NCBI GenBank assembly: GCA_031546985.1
Contig: JAVBJN010000016.1
Span: 53,713-117,712, forward strand
Length of the DNA stretch: 64,000 nt
Origin: JAVBJN01 sp031546985
GTDB lineage: Bacteria; Bacteroidota; Bacteroidia; Chitinophagales; Chitinophagaceae
Reading direction: 5' to 3'
Below, piece after piece: positions 27,281 through 36,141 of this stretch. How positions within the stretch are numbered: the stretch's first letter is position 1; each line of letters opens with the position of its first letter. A model generated the notes under the pieces. That model worked only from the letters and a program-made list of their open reading frames with translations, made no database searches and was not told the origin of the DNA. Made by a program: the position numbers and the translations under genes.

Positions 27281-29323
27281 ATGAAACGTTATCTCGAAGA
27301 CCTCAAAGTGGTGCTGCGGCCCTTGTGGTTGATTATTCTATTGCAGCTGGTGGTCATGCTCACATTCTGGGGCATTCCTCAGGGGCCCGATGTGCTCTTT
27401 GCCATTATTGAAAACTACAGCGGTTTATTACGTCCCGAGGTGTATCATACGGATGTGCACTGGATGCCGCTCATCTGCTTTTTGCTGGCGCTGGTATACT
27501 GGTCGCTGGCTTCGGAATGCTGTAGCCGTTTATTATTGTACACCGCCGATTTATCGAGCCGCGAGATTCCGCTTTGCCGGGCCTGGCGCAGAAAAAAATT
27601 GGCAATGCAGTTGCCTTCGGTATTGTATGCTATGCCAACCATTGTGGTATTGGTAGGCTTTGTGAGAGCTTATTTTACCCGTAGTGTGGTTTTTGACGAG
27701 CCCAACCTCATTATCCTGATGCTCATGCTGGGTTTGCTGGCCCTGACCGGTGTGTTGCTGTACCATATCCGCTACGGCTGGTTTGCACCCTACCTCTTTA
27801 GCCAGCGGGCCACACCTACGCAGATCCGGCAGGTAATAGACCAGTCGGGCTTCTGGTACCACGGCTACTTTAAAAGAATGCTTTGGTTTACAGCGGGTAT
27901 GATCCTGTTGGTATCTGCATTGCCGGGCACTACATTCCGGGTGCTGGGGGCTACCGCATTTATTTGCCTGGGTTTTGGTGCCTGGACGGTGGTATACACC
28001 GGTATTCAGCTGTTGCACAAACTCAAAGGCTGGCCCAAGCTCCCTTATAAAACTATTATCCTGTTGCTGGTTATCTGTAGTGGTTACCTCAACAACGATC
28101 ACCCGGTAAGGCTGTTGAAATACGAACCCGTTAAAGATGAAAGGTTGCAGATGCAACAACATTTCCGGGCCAGGCTGCTGCGGCAATATCCGGGTGTGCA
28201 GGTTTGCGATACGGTTCCCGTTGTGTTCGTGGCCGCAGAGGGTGGGGCATTGCGCACGGGTTGTTTTACGGCCATGCTGCTGGCTATGTTGCAGGATAGT
28301 TTCCCCCAATTCCGGCACCGTATTTATGGACTGAGCAGTGTGTCGGGTGGTAGCTTGGGTGTGGGCGTATTTAACGCGTTGCAACAAGCCGAGGTGCCTC
28401 CGCAAAAGCAGGTGGTATTTGTCCGCAAGTTTTTCAGTTATGATTTCCTGGCGCCGGTTACGGCCAAGTTGATCCTTGCCGAGCCGCTCAACTGGCTAAG
28501 CGTAACCTACCTGCCTGCCTGCGATCGTATGCTGGCACTCGAAGATGCCTGGCTACAAAGCTGGGAACAGTCGGAGCAATATACTTTTAGCCAAAGCACG
28601 CTCTTCAATGGGGGCTGGCAGCGGTGGGTACGGGCGCAGGCCCCGGTTTGGAGCATTAATACAATGGAGGCGGAGAGAGGGATCCGGGGTATTATCAGCA
28701 ATGCAAAAGTGCCCGAGCAGCAATGGTACAACACCATGGATATGATGGCGCAATGCTACCCGGCAGATATACCTTATGTAACAGCAATGGGACTGAGTGC
28801 ACGCTTTCCGCTTATATCTCCGGGCGGTAGCCTTACCGATAGCAATGGTTTCCGGCATCATTATGTGGATGGTGGGTATTACGAAAACAAAGGCGCGTTT
28901 ACACTGCTCGATATGCTGCAATCCTGCCGCGAAGCTACCGGCGACCTGGTGGTGATACGGCCGTATGTATTGCAACTGTCTTTTGATGGCGATTCTGCCA
29001 CTGCAACGCCCAGCATACGGCATTGTAATGAGTGGATGGAAGTGCTGCAAGGCTTTATGCAAATACGTAACGGGCACACCCGTTATGCCAGCGCGGCTTT
29101 GCAGGCTTATGTGCAGGCGAGCGGCGGGGTGTACCTGGAGTGGAAAGTGGGCGCCAGCAAAAGCGCGGTGCCTATGAACTGGGCGCTCTCTGCCTATGCA
29201 TTGGCGCAGATAGAAGACCGGTGCCATTACCTGTTGCGTAGCGATACCAGCCAGCGTGCGGCCATGATGCAATTTTATGCCATGCTCAAACCCCTGCCTG
29301 GCGATACTTCCCGGCTGTACTGA
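27281..29323 (+). CDS. Membrane-anchored patatin-like phospholipase
   Basis: A 680-aa protein. The first ~290 residues hold about six transmembrane helices (for example LWLIILLQLVVMLTFWG, PSVLYAMPTIVVLVGF, LIILMLMLGLLALTGVLL). The C-terminal half is a patatin-like domain: oxyanion motif EGGALRTG near residue 320, nucleophile elbow SSVSGGSLG near 352, and the catalytic-dyad Asp in VDGGYYENKG near 528. Patatin-like proteins hydrolyse acyl ester bonds of membrane lipids. In the operon driven by promoter copy 5 it could damage membranes of the producer (release) or act on lipids of other cells. The role is inferred; the fold assignment rests on clear motifs. Confidence 0.87.
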   Translation: MKRYLEDLKVVLRPLWLIILLQLVVMLTFWGIPQGPDVLFAIIENYSGLLRPEVYHTDVHWMPLICFLLALVYWSLASECCSRLLLYTADLSSREIPLCRAWRRKKLAMQLPSVLYAMPTIVVLVGFVRAYFTRSVVFDEPNLIILMLMLGLLALTGVLLYHIRYGWFAPYLFSQRATPTQIRQVIDQSGFWYHGYFKRMLWFTAGMILLVSALPGTTFRVLGATAFICLGFGAWTVVYTGIQLLHKLKGWPKLPYKTIILLLVICSGYLNNDHPVRLLKYEPVKDERLQMQQHFRARLLRQYPGVQVCDTVPVVFVAAEGGALRTGCFTAMLLAMLQDSFPQFRHRIYGLSSVSGGSLGVGVFNALQQAEVPPQKQVVFVRKFFSYDFLAPVTAKLILAEPLNWLSVTYLPACDRMLALEDAWLQSWEQSEQYTFSQSTLFNGGWQRWVRAQAPVWSINTMEAERGIRGIISNAKVPEQQWYNTMDMMAQCYPADIPYVTAMGLSARFPLISPGGSLTDSNGFRHHYVDGGYYENKGAFTLLDMLQSCREATGDLVVIRPYVLQLSFDGDSATATPSIRHCNEWMEVLQGFMQIRNGHTRYASAALQAYVQASGGVYLEWKVGASKSAVPMNWALSAYALAQIEDRCHYLLRSDTSQRAAMMQFYAMLKPLPGDTSRLY

Positions 29324-29353
29324 TTCCGTTAAGGTACGGCTGTCTGCATACGA

Positions 29354-29382
29354 AAAGGCCGGATCTCCGGTCTTTCTTTTTT
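29354..29382 (+). terminator. Terminator after the patatin gene
   Basis: AAAGGCCGG (29354-29362), loop ATCT, CCGGTCTTT (29367-29375; one G-T pair), then CTTTTTT. It ends only 10 nt before the first possible ATG of the M15 peptidase, so that gene depends on read-through or on a promoter that was not recognised. Confidence 0.82.
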
Positions 29383-29391
29383 AACCTGCGG

Positions 29392-29892
29392 ATGAAGATT
29401 CCGTATAAACCTATCTCTATGATTAGTAAAAACATAACGGTAAACGATGGCGCTTTTGCCGGAAACGCGCAACAGCAGTTGTTTAAAAAATATGGCGACC
29501 CACGCGGTGCCGGTTGGGAATCCCGTTGGATGGCCCTGTGGCATGTGCAGAAAACATTTCCCTGGTTTCCCAAAAAGTCGGTGTACATGCACAAAGATTT
29601 TGTGGTAAAACTGCAGCAGGCTTTAACGGCTTTGGAGGCTGCAGGGTTGCATACAGAAATCCAGACTTTCGATGGTTGTTTTAACATCCGAAGGGTAAGA
29701 GGCAGCAAGTCGGTATTATCGGTACACAGCTGGGGTGCCGCTATTGATCTGAATGCTGCAAGCAATCCTTTAGGTTCACCAGGTAAATGGAGCGATGCTT
29801 TTCTGCATACTATGAAACTGCATGGCATTTATTGCGGGCAGCTCTGGCAGGGTCGTAAAGACCCTATGCACTTTGCCTTGGTAGATGGTTGA
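29392..29892 (+). CDS. M15-family peptidoglycan peptidase (endolysin-like)
   Basis: A 166-aa (157 aa if started at ATG 29419) zinc peptidase of the M15C/VanY type. Ligands are visible: SVHSWGAAIDLN supplies the first His and the Asp, and DPMHFAL the last His. Family members cut L-Ala-D-Glu or D-Ala-D-Ala bonds in murein and serve as phage endolysins. No signal peptide is seen, as in a holin-dependent endolysin. It lies at the end of the TcA island, and Yersinia Tc loci are known to carry phage-type lysis genes with an M15 endolysin, so a role in toxin release is plausible. It may equally be an unrelated cell-wall gene, since a terminator separates it from the patatin gene. Confidence 0.85.
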   Translation: MKIPYKPISMISKNITVNDGAFAGNAQQQLFKKYGDPRGAGWESRWMALWHVQKTFPWFPKKSVYMHKDFVVKLQQALTALEAAGLHTEIQTFDGCFNIRRVRGSKSVLSVHSWGAAIDLNAASNPLGSPGKWSDAFLHTMKLHGIYCGQLWQGRKDPMHFALVDG

Positions 29893-29923
29893 CCTTTGGT
29901 AGGTTAACCTGATACTGCGCATG

Positions 29924-29969
29924 AGAAAGCCCTGCGGGTGTTACCACTTACAGGGCTTTCTATTATTTT
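29924..29969 (+). terminator. Terminator after the M15 gene
   Basis: AGAAAGCCCTG (29924-29934) and CAGGGCTTTCT (29951-29961), 11 bp perfect, then ATTATTTT. Confidence 0.88.
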
Positions 29970-30049
29970 AATGTCATCCTGCGCCCATGACGAAGGAGTG
30001 GGAGGCAGGATCTCTTTTATGAGGTAGCCGGAGAACTTGTTAGGAAAAA

Positions 30050-30538
30050 TCAGTGGCTGGCAAATTTAAGGTTGGCATCCGCTACAATCTCTTCGAGGAA
30101 ACGCTGGTCGGTTTCATCAAAATGGTCCAGGTATTCGCTGTCGGCATCCAATACGGCTACCACCATACCATTGCGGATAACGGGCACTACAATCTCCGAT
30201 TTCGACAAGCTGCTGCAAGCGATATGACCCGGAAACTGCTCTACATCCGGTACCACCAGCGTTGTGGCTTGTGCCCAGCTGCTACCGCATACGCCTTTAC
30301 CATTCTTAATTCGGGTACAAGCTACCGGTCCCTGGAAGGGGCCTAGCACCAGTTCGTCTTGTTTTACCAGGTAAAATCCAATCCACCACCAGCCAAATTG
30401 TTCTTTCAGCGCGGCGGCGATGTTGCCCAGGTTAGCGGTAAGGTCTGTTTCGTATTGCAGCAAAGCTTTGATCTGTGGCAATACCGACTCGTATTGTTCG
30501 GTTTTGCTGCCTTTGCTGATGCTTAAATCTTCTGCCAT
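30050..30538 (-). CDS. msrC: Free methionine-(R)-sulfoxide reductase (GAF domain)
   Basis: A 162-aa GAF-fold enzyme reducing free Met-R-sulfoxide. The family pattern LGPFQGPVACTRI, GKGVCG and HIACSS supplies the three conserved Cys of fRMsr proteins, followed by SEIVVP. The length is typical. A -7 box TATCTTTG lies at 30543-30550, so the G of the box is only 4 nt before the ATG; the mRNA would be leaderless or nearly so. It is followed on the same strand by nothing close, and preceded at 25 nt by the end of a histidine kinase gene. Confidence 0.92.
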   Translation of the reverse strand: MAEDLSISKGSKTEQYESVLPQIKALLQYETDLTANLGNIAAALKEQFGWWWIGFYLVKQDELVLGPFQGPVACTRIKNGKGVCGSSWAQATTLVVPDVEQFPGHIACSSLSKSEIVVPVIRNGMVVAVLDADSEYLDHFDETDQRFLEEIVADANLKFASH

Positions 30539-30563
30539 GTTGCAAAGATAAGGGTGGGTAACA

Positions 30564-31892
30564 TTACATGCTGCCCGAAACCGGTAAGGTGATGTTAAAT
30601 TGTGTGCCCTGCTCCGGGGCGCTCTCTACCCGTATCGCGCCGCCATGCAGGTGTACCAGCTCGCGGGTAATGTGCATGCCCAGGCCTACAGAGCGCTGTC
30701 CGTTCAGGCCCTTGCGCGAGGCCTTGGAGTAACGGTCAAACAGGTGTGGCAATAGATCCTGCGGAATGCCAATGCCATTATCTGTTACTAATATCCGGCA
30801 TTCCTGGCCCATTGGCTCCAGTCTTATGGCTATGCTGCCATCTGCTGCCGTAAACTTTATCGCATTGCTCAGCAGGTTGTCGAGTATGCGCTCAATTTTA
30901 TCGGGGTAGGCCCGCACCAGCACTTGCCGTGGCGGAAGGTGCAATTGGAGTTGTCTTTGGTCCAGGTTGGCCTGCTGCCAGCGCTGGCATACTTTTTCCA
31001 GCAGGGTGTTCAATACGGTTAGTTCGGTCGGTTGTCGGGTTTCTGTAGCATGCGAGATCTCCAGCAGATCGTGAATAATGGCATTGGCCTGTCCGCAGCA
31101 TTGGCCTATCATAGCCAGCAATGGCTCGCGGTCGGCATCCGTTTGGCCGGGTTCGTTCAGGAGTTGCGCCAGCGCTTCTACATTGGCAATAGGGCTGCGC
31201 AGGTCGTGCGCCACCACACCCAGGATATCGGTTTTTTGCCGGTTGGTTTTTTCCAGCGCCCGGTTTACCGATTCAATGGTTTTGTATTGCAGGTAACTGT
31301 TAAAGTGTATAGAAAAAGTAATGCGCGAGATACAAAAGAAGGCGATTACAATGGCCAGGCAAATGAAGATATTGCCAAACAGCGCGGGCGGATGTGCGCT
31401 AAACATAAAAATGCCAGCTATAAATGCCAGCAAGGTAAATGCCGAGATCAGTATCGTTTCTACATAATCATACAGCCACAGTATGGCCACCGCAAACGCG
31501 CCCAGTAAAAACATGGTCATGGTGTTCTTGGGGTTTTGCTGCGGGATGTAGGAAAGCTGCATACACACCAATATGAAAAACTGGGGAAAAAGCAGGTTTA
31601 GCAGCCTTTTGGGCTTGCTGTACAGCCGGGCCGGGGTTTTGCGCAGCCAGTAAGCAGTGGGGGTTACCAGCACCGATACTATGCCCAGCACATTCAGCAA
31701 TTGCTCAAACGCATCGGCCCTGGGTAGAAACGAAGGATAGTCAATAAAAAAAGTAGAAGTCTTAAGCAGCGCATACAAGCCCAGGGAAGATACCGCAACA
31801 ATCCACAGCATGTGGGTGTTCTGTTTGGTCATGCGGGCACGGAAATCCTGGTACTCGGCCTGTCGGGGTCGGGAAAAGAAATAATAGTGCAT
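30564..31892 (-). CDS. Sensor histidine kinase with six-helix membrane domain
   Basis: A 442-aa protein. The N-terminal ~200 residues hold about six transmembrane helices with short loops and no large periplasmic sensor, so it probably senses a membrane or intramembrane signal. HisKA has VVAHDLRSPIANVE with the phospho-accepting His. The ATPase has the N box DNLLSNAIKF, G1 DNGIGIP, F box LFDRYSK and G2 VGLGMHI. No response regulator is adjacent, so it is an orphan kinase here. An ATG further upstream is not in frame with conserved sequence. Confidence 0.9.
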   Translation of the reverse strand: MHYYFFSRPRQAEYQDFRARMTKQNTHMLWIVAVSSLGLYALLKTSTFFIDYPSFLPRADAFEQLLNVLGIVSVLVTPTAYWLRKTPARLYSKPKRLLNLLFPQFFILVCMQLSYIPQQNPKNTMTMFLLGAFAVAILWLYDYVETILISAFTLLAFIAGIFMFSAHPPALFGNIFICLAIVIAFFCISRITFSIHFNSYLQYKTIESVNRALEKTNRQKTDILGVVAHDLRSPIANVEALAQLLNEPGQTDADREPLLAMIGQCCGQANAIIHDLLEISHATETRQPTELTVLNTLLEKVCQRWQQANLDQRQLQLHLPPRQVLVRAYPDKIERILDNLLSNAIKFTAADGSIAIRLEPMGQECRILVTDNGIGIPQDLLPHLFDRYSKASRKGLNGQRSVGLGMHITRELVHLHGGAIRVESAPEQGTQFNITLPVSGSM

Positions 31893-31996
31893 GTGGTGAT
31901 CTGCCGATAAAAATACGCAATGGTCCTAAATCTGTGAAAAAGCTATTTTCAGGCACACTAAGTCTTTTTCTGTTAATTTAGCCGAAAATCGCAGTT

Positions 31997-32872
31997 ATGC
32001 TTAAATCAATGACCGGTTTTGGCCGTGCAGAGCAACAGGTAGCAGAGAAAGTTGTGGTAGTGGAAATTAAGTCGCTCAACGGAAAACAACTGGAAATCAA
32101 TACCAAAATCCCTTCTTTACTGAAGCCCTATGAATTTGATATGCGTAACCTGCTCCAGCAGAACCTGGTAAGGGGTACCGTAGAAATCAACATCAACCTG
32201 AAGCAGAATGGTGCTTCGCGCCCCATGACCATTAATACAGACCTGGCCAAACAGTATTACAACAGTGTGGTGCAGATTGCCGATGAGTTGCAGTTGCCTA
32301 AAGAAGACCTGCTGCCCATTATCATGAAACTGCCAGAGGTGGTGGCCCAGCAAAACGATATGCTGCCCGAAGAAGAGTGGGCAATGGTGCAGCAACTGAT
32401 CCGCGATGCCATTAAAGACCTCGACATTCACCGCCTGGACGAAGGCAAGGAGCTGGAGAAAGACCTGGTGCTGCGCATCGACAACATTATGGACCTGCTC
32501 GAAAAAATTAAAACCTTTGAAGGTGGCCGTATAGACCGTATTCGCGAGCGCATCAACGGATCGTTGGAAGAACTGATTGGCAAAGACAAGATCGATACCA
32601 ACCGTTTTGAGCAGGAGCTGGTGTATTACATCGAGAAGATCGATTTCTCCGAAGAAAAAATGCGCCTGGCCAACCATTGCCGTTATTTTAAAGACCTGCT
32701 GAACGAAAACGATTTCAGCAAGGGTAAAAAACTGGGCTTTGTGCTGCAGGAAGTAGGCCGCGAGATCAATACACTGGGTTCTAAAGCCAACGACGCCGAT
32801 ATCCAGAAACTGGTAGTGGTTATGAAAGACGAACTGGAAAAAGCCAAAGAACAGGTGCTTAACGCACTCTAA
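31997..32872 (+). CDS. yicC: YicC-family endoribonuclease
   Basis: A 291-aa protein with the family N-terminus MLKSMTGFGRAE and the C-terminal DUF1732 signature EVGREINTLGSKANDADI. YicC proteins are endoribonucleases linked to sRNA turnover and stationary-phase fitness. A weak -7-like box TAATTTAG lies at 31974-31981. The gene is followed at 33 nt by gldH on the same strand, a likely operon. Confidence 0.95.
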   Translation: MLKSMTGFGRAEQQVAEKVVVVEIKSLNGKQLEINTKIPSLLKPYEFDMRNLLQQNLVRGTVEININLKQNGASRPMTINTDLAKQYYNSVVQIADELQLPKEDLLPIIMKLPEVVAQQNDMLPEEEWAMVQQLIRDAIKDLDIHRLDEGKELEKDLVLRIDNIMDLLEKIKTFEGGRIDRIRERINGSLEELIGKDKIDTNRFEQELVYYIEKIDFSEEKMRLANHCRYFKDLLNENDFSKGKKLGFVLQEVGREINTLGSKANDADIQKLVVVMKDELEKAKEQVLNAL

Positions 32873-32905
32873 TCCTTTTTATCTTAGCCTGTGCAAATAT
32901 TAAAT

Positions 32906-33400
32906 ATGAAGTTGTTCCGGAACCTTGCGGTAATGAGCGTGGCCGCCCTGGTAATGCAGGGTTGTGTTAAAAACGATGCGTACGAAAAGAATGTAGATAT
33001 TCCCCGTTTTGCGTGGGACTATAATTTTAAACCGGCTTACCGGATAGAGATCACTGATACCCAATCGGTGTACAATATTTATGTAACCATGCGCCGCAAC
33101 CTCTCTTACCGTTTCAGCAACATCTGGCTTAAGGTAGAGTGTACCCGTCCGGACAATACGCAGGATACGTCAAGACTGGTAGAAATACCGCTGGAAGAGC
33201 CGGGTGGCAAGCCGCTGGGCCGTGGTGTAGGCGATGTGTATGAGCACCGTATGATCGTGCGCAGCAATGCCATGTTCCCGCAAAAAGGGTTCTACGAGTT
33301 CCGACTGGAGCAGAACATGCGCGAAAATCCGCTAACCGGCATTATGTCGGTAGGCATCCGCATCGAAAAAGCCGGTCATAAAGGTGGCGTGCAGCCCTAG
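32906..33400 (+). CDS. gldH: Gliding-motility lipoprotein GldH
   Basis: A 164-aa lipoprotein starting at ATG 32906 (MKLFRN). The lipobox VMQGC gives the lipidated Cys near residue 20. The GldH pattern is visible: FAWDYNFKPAYRIEITD, then YNIYVTMRRNLSYRFSNIW. GldH is part of the Bacteroidetes gliding/type IX secretion accessory set, although it is also kept in non-gliding species. It is downstream of yicC and 27 nt upstream of a histidine kinase gene. An ATG at 32891 in the same frame would add five residues. Confidence 0.9.
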   Translation: MKLFRNLAVMSVAALVMQGCVKNDAYEKNVDIPRFAWDYNFKPAYRIEITDTQSVYNIYVTMRRNLSYRFSNIWLKVECTRPDNTQDTSRLVEIPLEEPGGKPLGRGVGDVYEHRMIVRSNAMFPQKGFYEFRLEQNMRENPLTGIMSVGIRIEKAGHKGGVQP

Positions 33401-33427
33401 GTTACTGGCTATTAAACCATTAGAAAC

Positions 33428-34417
33428 ATGAAATTACCGGTCCGCTATATTTATCTCATTCTCTTTGGCTACGTTATAGCGGCCTATATATTCTGGGGCC
33501 TTAGCCTTCATAAGCAAAGCGTGCAAATCTACAGCTATGAGCGCAAGGCCCTGGAATTACGTATCGACTCGGTTAGCAATCCTGCACAGTTCCGGCAGGA
33601 GATGGCCCGTATCGACAATAAAGAAAGCCGCCGCCACAAACAATACTGGTTCGAAGGGGCTACGTTTATCGCCATTGTATTGCTGGGCGCCGGTGTGGTA
33701 TATAACTCCCTTCGCAAAGAAGCCCGGCTGTCGCAATTGCAGCGCAATTTTATGCTATCGGTAACGCACGAGCTTAAATCGCCCATTGCGGCCATTAAAC
33801 TCAACCTGCAAACCCTCGAAAAATACCGGCTCGATCCCGAAAAGCAGGCCCAGCTACTCCAACGCTGCCTGTACGAGACCAACCGGCTCAACGATCTGTC
33901 GAGCAATATTCTCTTATCTGCCCAGTTCGAAAGCGACCAGTACAGCCTTATTAACGAACCGGTAGACCTCGGTAGCCTGGTAGAAGAATGTGCCCGCGAT
34001 TATGTGTTGCGGGGCACCCATCACGATCTGGACTGGAAAGTGGTAAAACCCGCCCCCATCAAAGGCGATGAGTTTTTACTTAAAATGCTCATAAACAACC
34101 TGTGGGAGAACGCCGTAAAATACAGCCCCCGCGATACGGTTATACAGTTGTACCTCCGGGAGAATGCGCAATATTATGTACTGGGCGTGGCCGACGAAGG
34201 GCCTGGCATACCGGCCGATGAAAAGCAAAAGATTTTCCAGAAGTTTTACCGCATTGGCAATGAGAATACCCGCAAATCAAAAGGTACAGGGCTTGGTTTG
34301 TACATCGTGCGCAAGATAGCCAGCATGCATGGCGCTATGATCCAGATTAAGGACCAGCAGCCCCAGGGTGTAGTCTTTGAAGTGAGCTTTCGTAAAAATG
34401 ACAGTAATATTACCTAA
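33428..34417 (+). CDS. Sensor histidine kinase partner of the OmpR-type regulator
   Basis: A 329-aa kinase: transmembrane helix 1 near residues 8-25, a ~50-residue periplasmic loop, helix 2 near 75-95 (FIAIVLLGAGVVYNSL), and no clear HAMP domain. HisKA has SVTHELKSPIAAIKLNL, the ATPase has NNLWENAVKYSP, DEGPGIP, FQKFYRIG and GTGLGLYIV. The response-regulator gene follows at 49 nt, so the two form a two-component system. It resembles the RprX type of Bacteroidetes, but the signal is unknown. Confidence 0.92.
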   Translation: MKLPVRYIYLILFGYVIAAYIFWGLSLHKQSVQIYSYERKALELRIDSVSNPAQFRQEMARIDNKESRRHKQYWFEGATFIAIVLLGAGVVYNSLRKEARLSQLQRNFMLSVTHELKSPIAAIKLNLQTLEKYRLDPEKQAQLLQRCLYETNRLNDLSSNILLSAQFESDQYSLINEPVDLGSLVEECARDYVLRGTHHDLDWKVVKPAPIKGDEFLLKMLINNLWENAVKYSPRDTVIQLYLRENAQYYVLGVADEGPGIPADEKQKIFQKFYRIGNENTRKSKGTGLGLYIVRKIASMHGAMIQIKDQQPQGVVFEVSFRKNDSNIT

Positions 34418-34466
34418 CGCCACTATATTTTAAATTACCTTAACTTCGAAAATAGTCATTTGAATT

Positions 34467-35171
34467 ATGAATGGTAAGGCCAATATATTGCTGGTAGAAG
34501 ATGAAGAGAACCTGCAGGAAGCGTTAAAGCTAAACCTGGAGATGGAAGATTATTCGGTTTCTACGGTGGCAAACGGTAACGATGCCCTTAAGGCTTTTAA
34601 GAACGAATATTTCGATCTCATCATCCTCGATATTATGATTCCCGAGCTGGACGGTATTACGGTTTGCGAAAACATACGTATGCAGAACAGCGAAGTGCCC
34701 ATCCTTTTTCTATCGGCCCGCAACAGCAGTGCCGACAGGGTTTTGGGTCTCAAAAAAGGTGGCGATGATTACATGACCAAGCCTTTTAACCTCGAAGAAT
34801 TACTGCTCAGGGTAGATAAGCTCATTAAGAAGAATAAAAAGATCCATTCCAAAAGCGAGGTGCTGAACCAATATCTTTTTGGCAATTTCAGTATCGATTT
34901 CGATGCCCAGGAATGTACCGGTATTAACGGCCAGCGTTTTGAGTTAAGTAAGAAAGAAGCCATGCTGCTTAAGCTGCTTATCGAAAACAAAGGCAGCGTG
35001 GTAACCCGCGAGCATATCCTGCAAGTGGTTTGGGGCTACAATGTGTATCCAACCACGCGCACCATCGACAACTTTATCCTCAACTTCCGTAAGTATTTTG
35101 AAGAAGACAGCCGCAACCCACGCCACTTTCATAGCGTAAGAGGCGTAGGTTATAAGTTTACCGAAGATTAG
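34467..35171 (+). CDS. OmpR/PhoB-type response regulator
   Basis: A 234-aa regulator. The receiver domain (1-~120) has the acidic pair (VEDEE), the phospho-acceptor in DLIILDIMIPE, and the Lys in MTKPFNLEELLLRV. The C-terminal winged helix (~135-234) ends with TIDNFILNFRKYF and HSVRGVGYKF. It pairs with the kinase gene 49 nt upstream. RprY-like in layout; target genes are not evident from the window. Confidence 0.94.
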   Translation: MNGKANILLVEDEENLQEALKLNLEMEDYSVSTVANGNDALKAFKNEYFDLIILDIMIPELDGITVCENIRMQNSEVPILFLSARNSSADRVLGLKKGGDDYMTKPFNLEELLLRVDKLIKKNKKIHSKSEVLNQYLFGNFSIDFDAQECTGINGQRFELSKKEAMLLKLLIENKGSVVTREHILQVVWGYNVYPTTRTIDNFILNFRKYFEEDSRNPRHFHSVRGVGYKFTED

Positions 35172-35207
35172 GCAGGATATTTCCGTTTACGATAAACTTC
35201 ATCTGCT

Positions 35208-35471
35208 ATGGTTACGTTTTGCAACACCGATTTTACAGGCAAGGATGGTTACAAACCTATCGATTGCAACCTGTACGATTACCTGGAGCAGTGGGCTACC
35301 TTTAAAACGCCGCTTACCGTCACTTTTTTTGATGAAAATGGCGATGAAAAGGTTTTGGAAGCCCGTATTGTAAACCTGGTGGCGCATGACGGAGAAGAAT
35401 TTATGGAGCTGGATAACGCGTTGAAAATCAGATTAGATCGTTTGGTTTCGGCAGTTCCTCAAAAAATATAA
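35208..35471 (+). CDS. Rof-like Rho-binding antiterminator family protein
   Basis: An 87-aa protein with YKPIDCNLYDYLEQ, the signature of Rof (YxPIxCxxYDxLE in E. coli Rof), followed by beta strands and a closing LKIRLDRLVSAV segment where Rof has LRLDKITSF. Rof binds Rho and blocks termination. The gene lies 36 nt after the response regulator on the same strand and may be cotranscribed. Rof-like Sm-fold proteins in Bacteroidetes are often called hypothetical. Confidence in the fold is fair; the antitermination role is inferred. Confidence 0.7.
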   Translation: MVTFCNTDFTGKDGYKPIDCNLYDYLEQWATFKTPLTVTFFDENGDEKVLEARIVNLVAHDGEEFMELDNALKIRLDRLVSAVPQKI

Positions 35472-35569
35472 TGCCGCTTCGGCAAGGTATTTGTTTTAGT
35501 ATAAGCAGAACCTGGTAGATGATTACCACAATAGTCAGAAACCCATTCTTCACCCTAAATGAATGTCCT

Positions 35570-35734
35570 ATGTTACGCTGGTCCATCACCTTCTTTATTG
35601 TAGCGATCGTTGCAGCCATCTTCGGATTTACGGGCATTGCCGCCAGTGCGGCCGGTATCGCTAAAATTCTATTTTTTGTTTTCCTTATTTTATTCGTCGT
35701 ATCGCTCTTATTTGGTAGCGTACGTAAAAGCTAA
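35570..35734 (+). CDS. DUF1328 small membrane protein (YtjA family)
   Basis: A 54-aa protein starting MLRWSITFFIVAIVAAIFG, with two transmembrane helices separated by the Gly/Ala-rich FGFTGIAASAAGIAK and ending in FGSVRKS. Length and pattern match the YtjA/DUF1328 family. ATG 35570 is chosen over ATG 35519 because the family starts with MLRW. A terminator follows immediately. Confidence 0.9.
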   Translation: MLRWSITFFIVAIVAAIFGFTGIAASAAGIAKILFFVFLILFVVSLLFGSVRKS

Positions 35735-35737
35735 CGG

Positions 35738-35766
35738 AGCCGGCTTTATTGCCGGCTTTATTTTTT
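35738..35766 (+). terminator. Terminator after DUF1328 gene
   Basis: AGCCGGC (35738-35744), loop TTTATT, GCCGGCT (35751-35757), then TTATTTTTT. Confidence 0.9.
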
Positions 35767-36141
35767 CGCAAAAGCTTTCACTGGTTTTTCAATGAGCAAC
35801 CACCGTCATTGACCGGTCATTTTGTGCCGTTTACCGGAAAAACGGCTGCATTGGTCGATCTGTTATCGTGCGCAGCTAAGGTTCATTGTAGCTTTGCCCT
35901 GTAATAAAATACTGATTGCAGACCTCAGCAACCGTTTAGAAAAGCCAGTCAGTAATACCTTTTTGTATTTGAACAATTGATCGCAGGCAGCACTTCCGTA
36001 AGGGGTGCTGTTTGTGTTTAAAGGATAGGCTTGTTGTTATTTTTTTCCAACCATAGGGCCCCCGTCAAAAAAAATATTTCAGGTTTCGTGTGCAAATTTC
36101 CCGGTGGCTGCATCTCTATTACAGAAACAAATCGGAAAATC
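35767..36141 (+). other. Leader region of the vWA gene
   Basis: No gene is seen. A perfect -7 box TAGCTTTG lies at 35889-35896 without the palindrome found elsewhere, giving a leader of ~240 nt. A hairpin CAGCAC/GTGCTG with inner CC/GG pairs (35988-36010) is followed by TTTGTGTTT and could be an attenuator or a small RNA end. A second weak box-like word (TTTGTATTTG) is near 35962. Confidence 0.4.

Noticed and set aside
27551..28405. Minus-strand ORF of 284 aa inside the patatin gene
   Set aside because: Antisense shadow; composition rich in His, Gln and Thr is typical of reverse-strand reading.
12862..29892. Complete prophage or contractile injection system
   Set aside because: No sheath, tube, baseplate, capsid, terminase or integrase gene is present; only one fibre-like protein and an endolysin-like enzyme.
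36031..36141. Longer start for the vWA protein
   Set aside because: The extra 37 residues lack a signal peptide and would bury the clear one starting at 36142.
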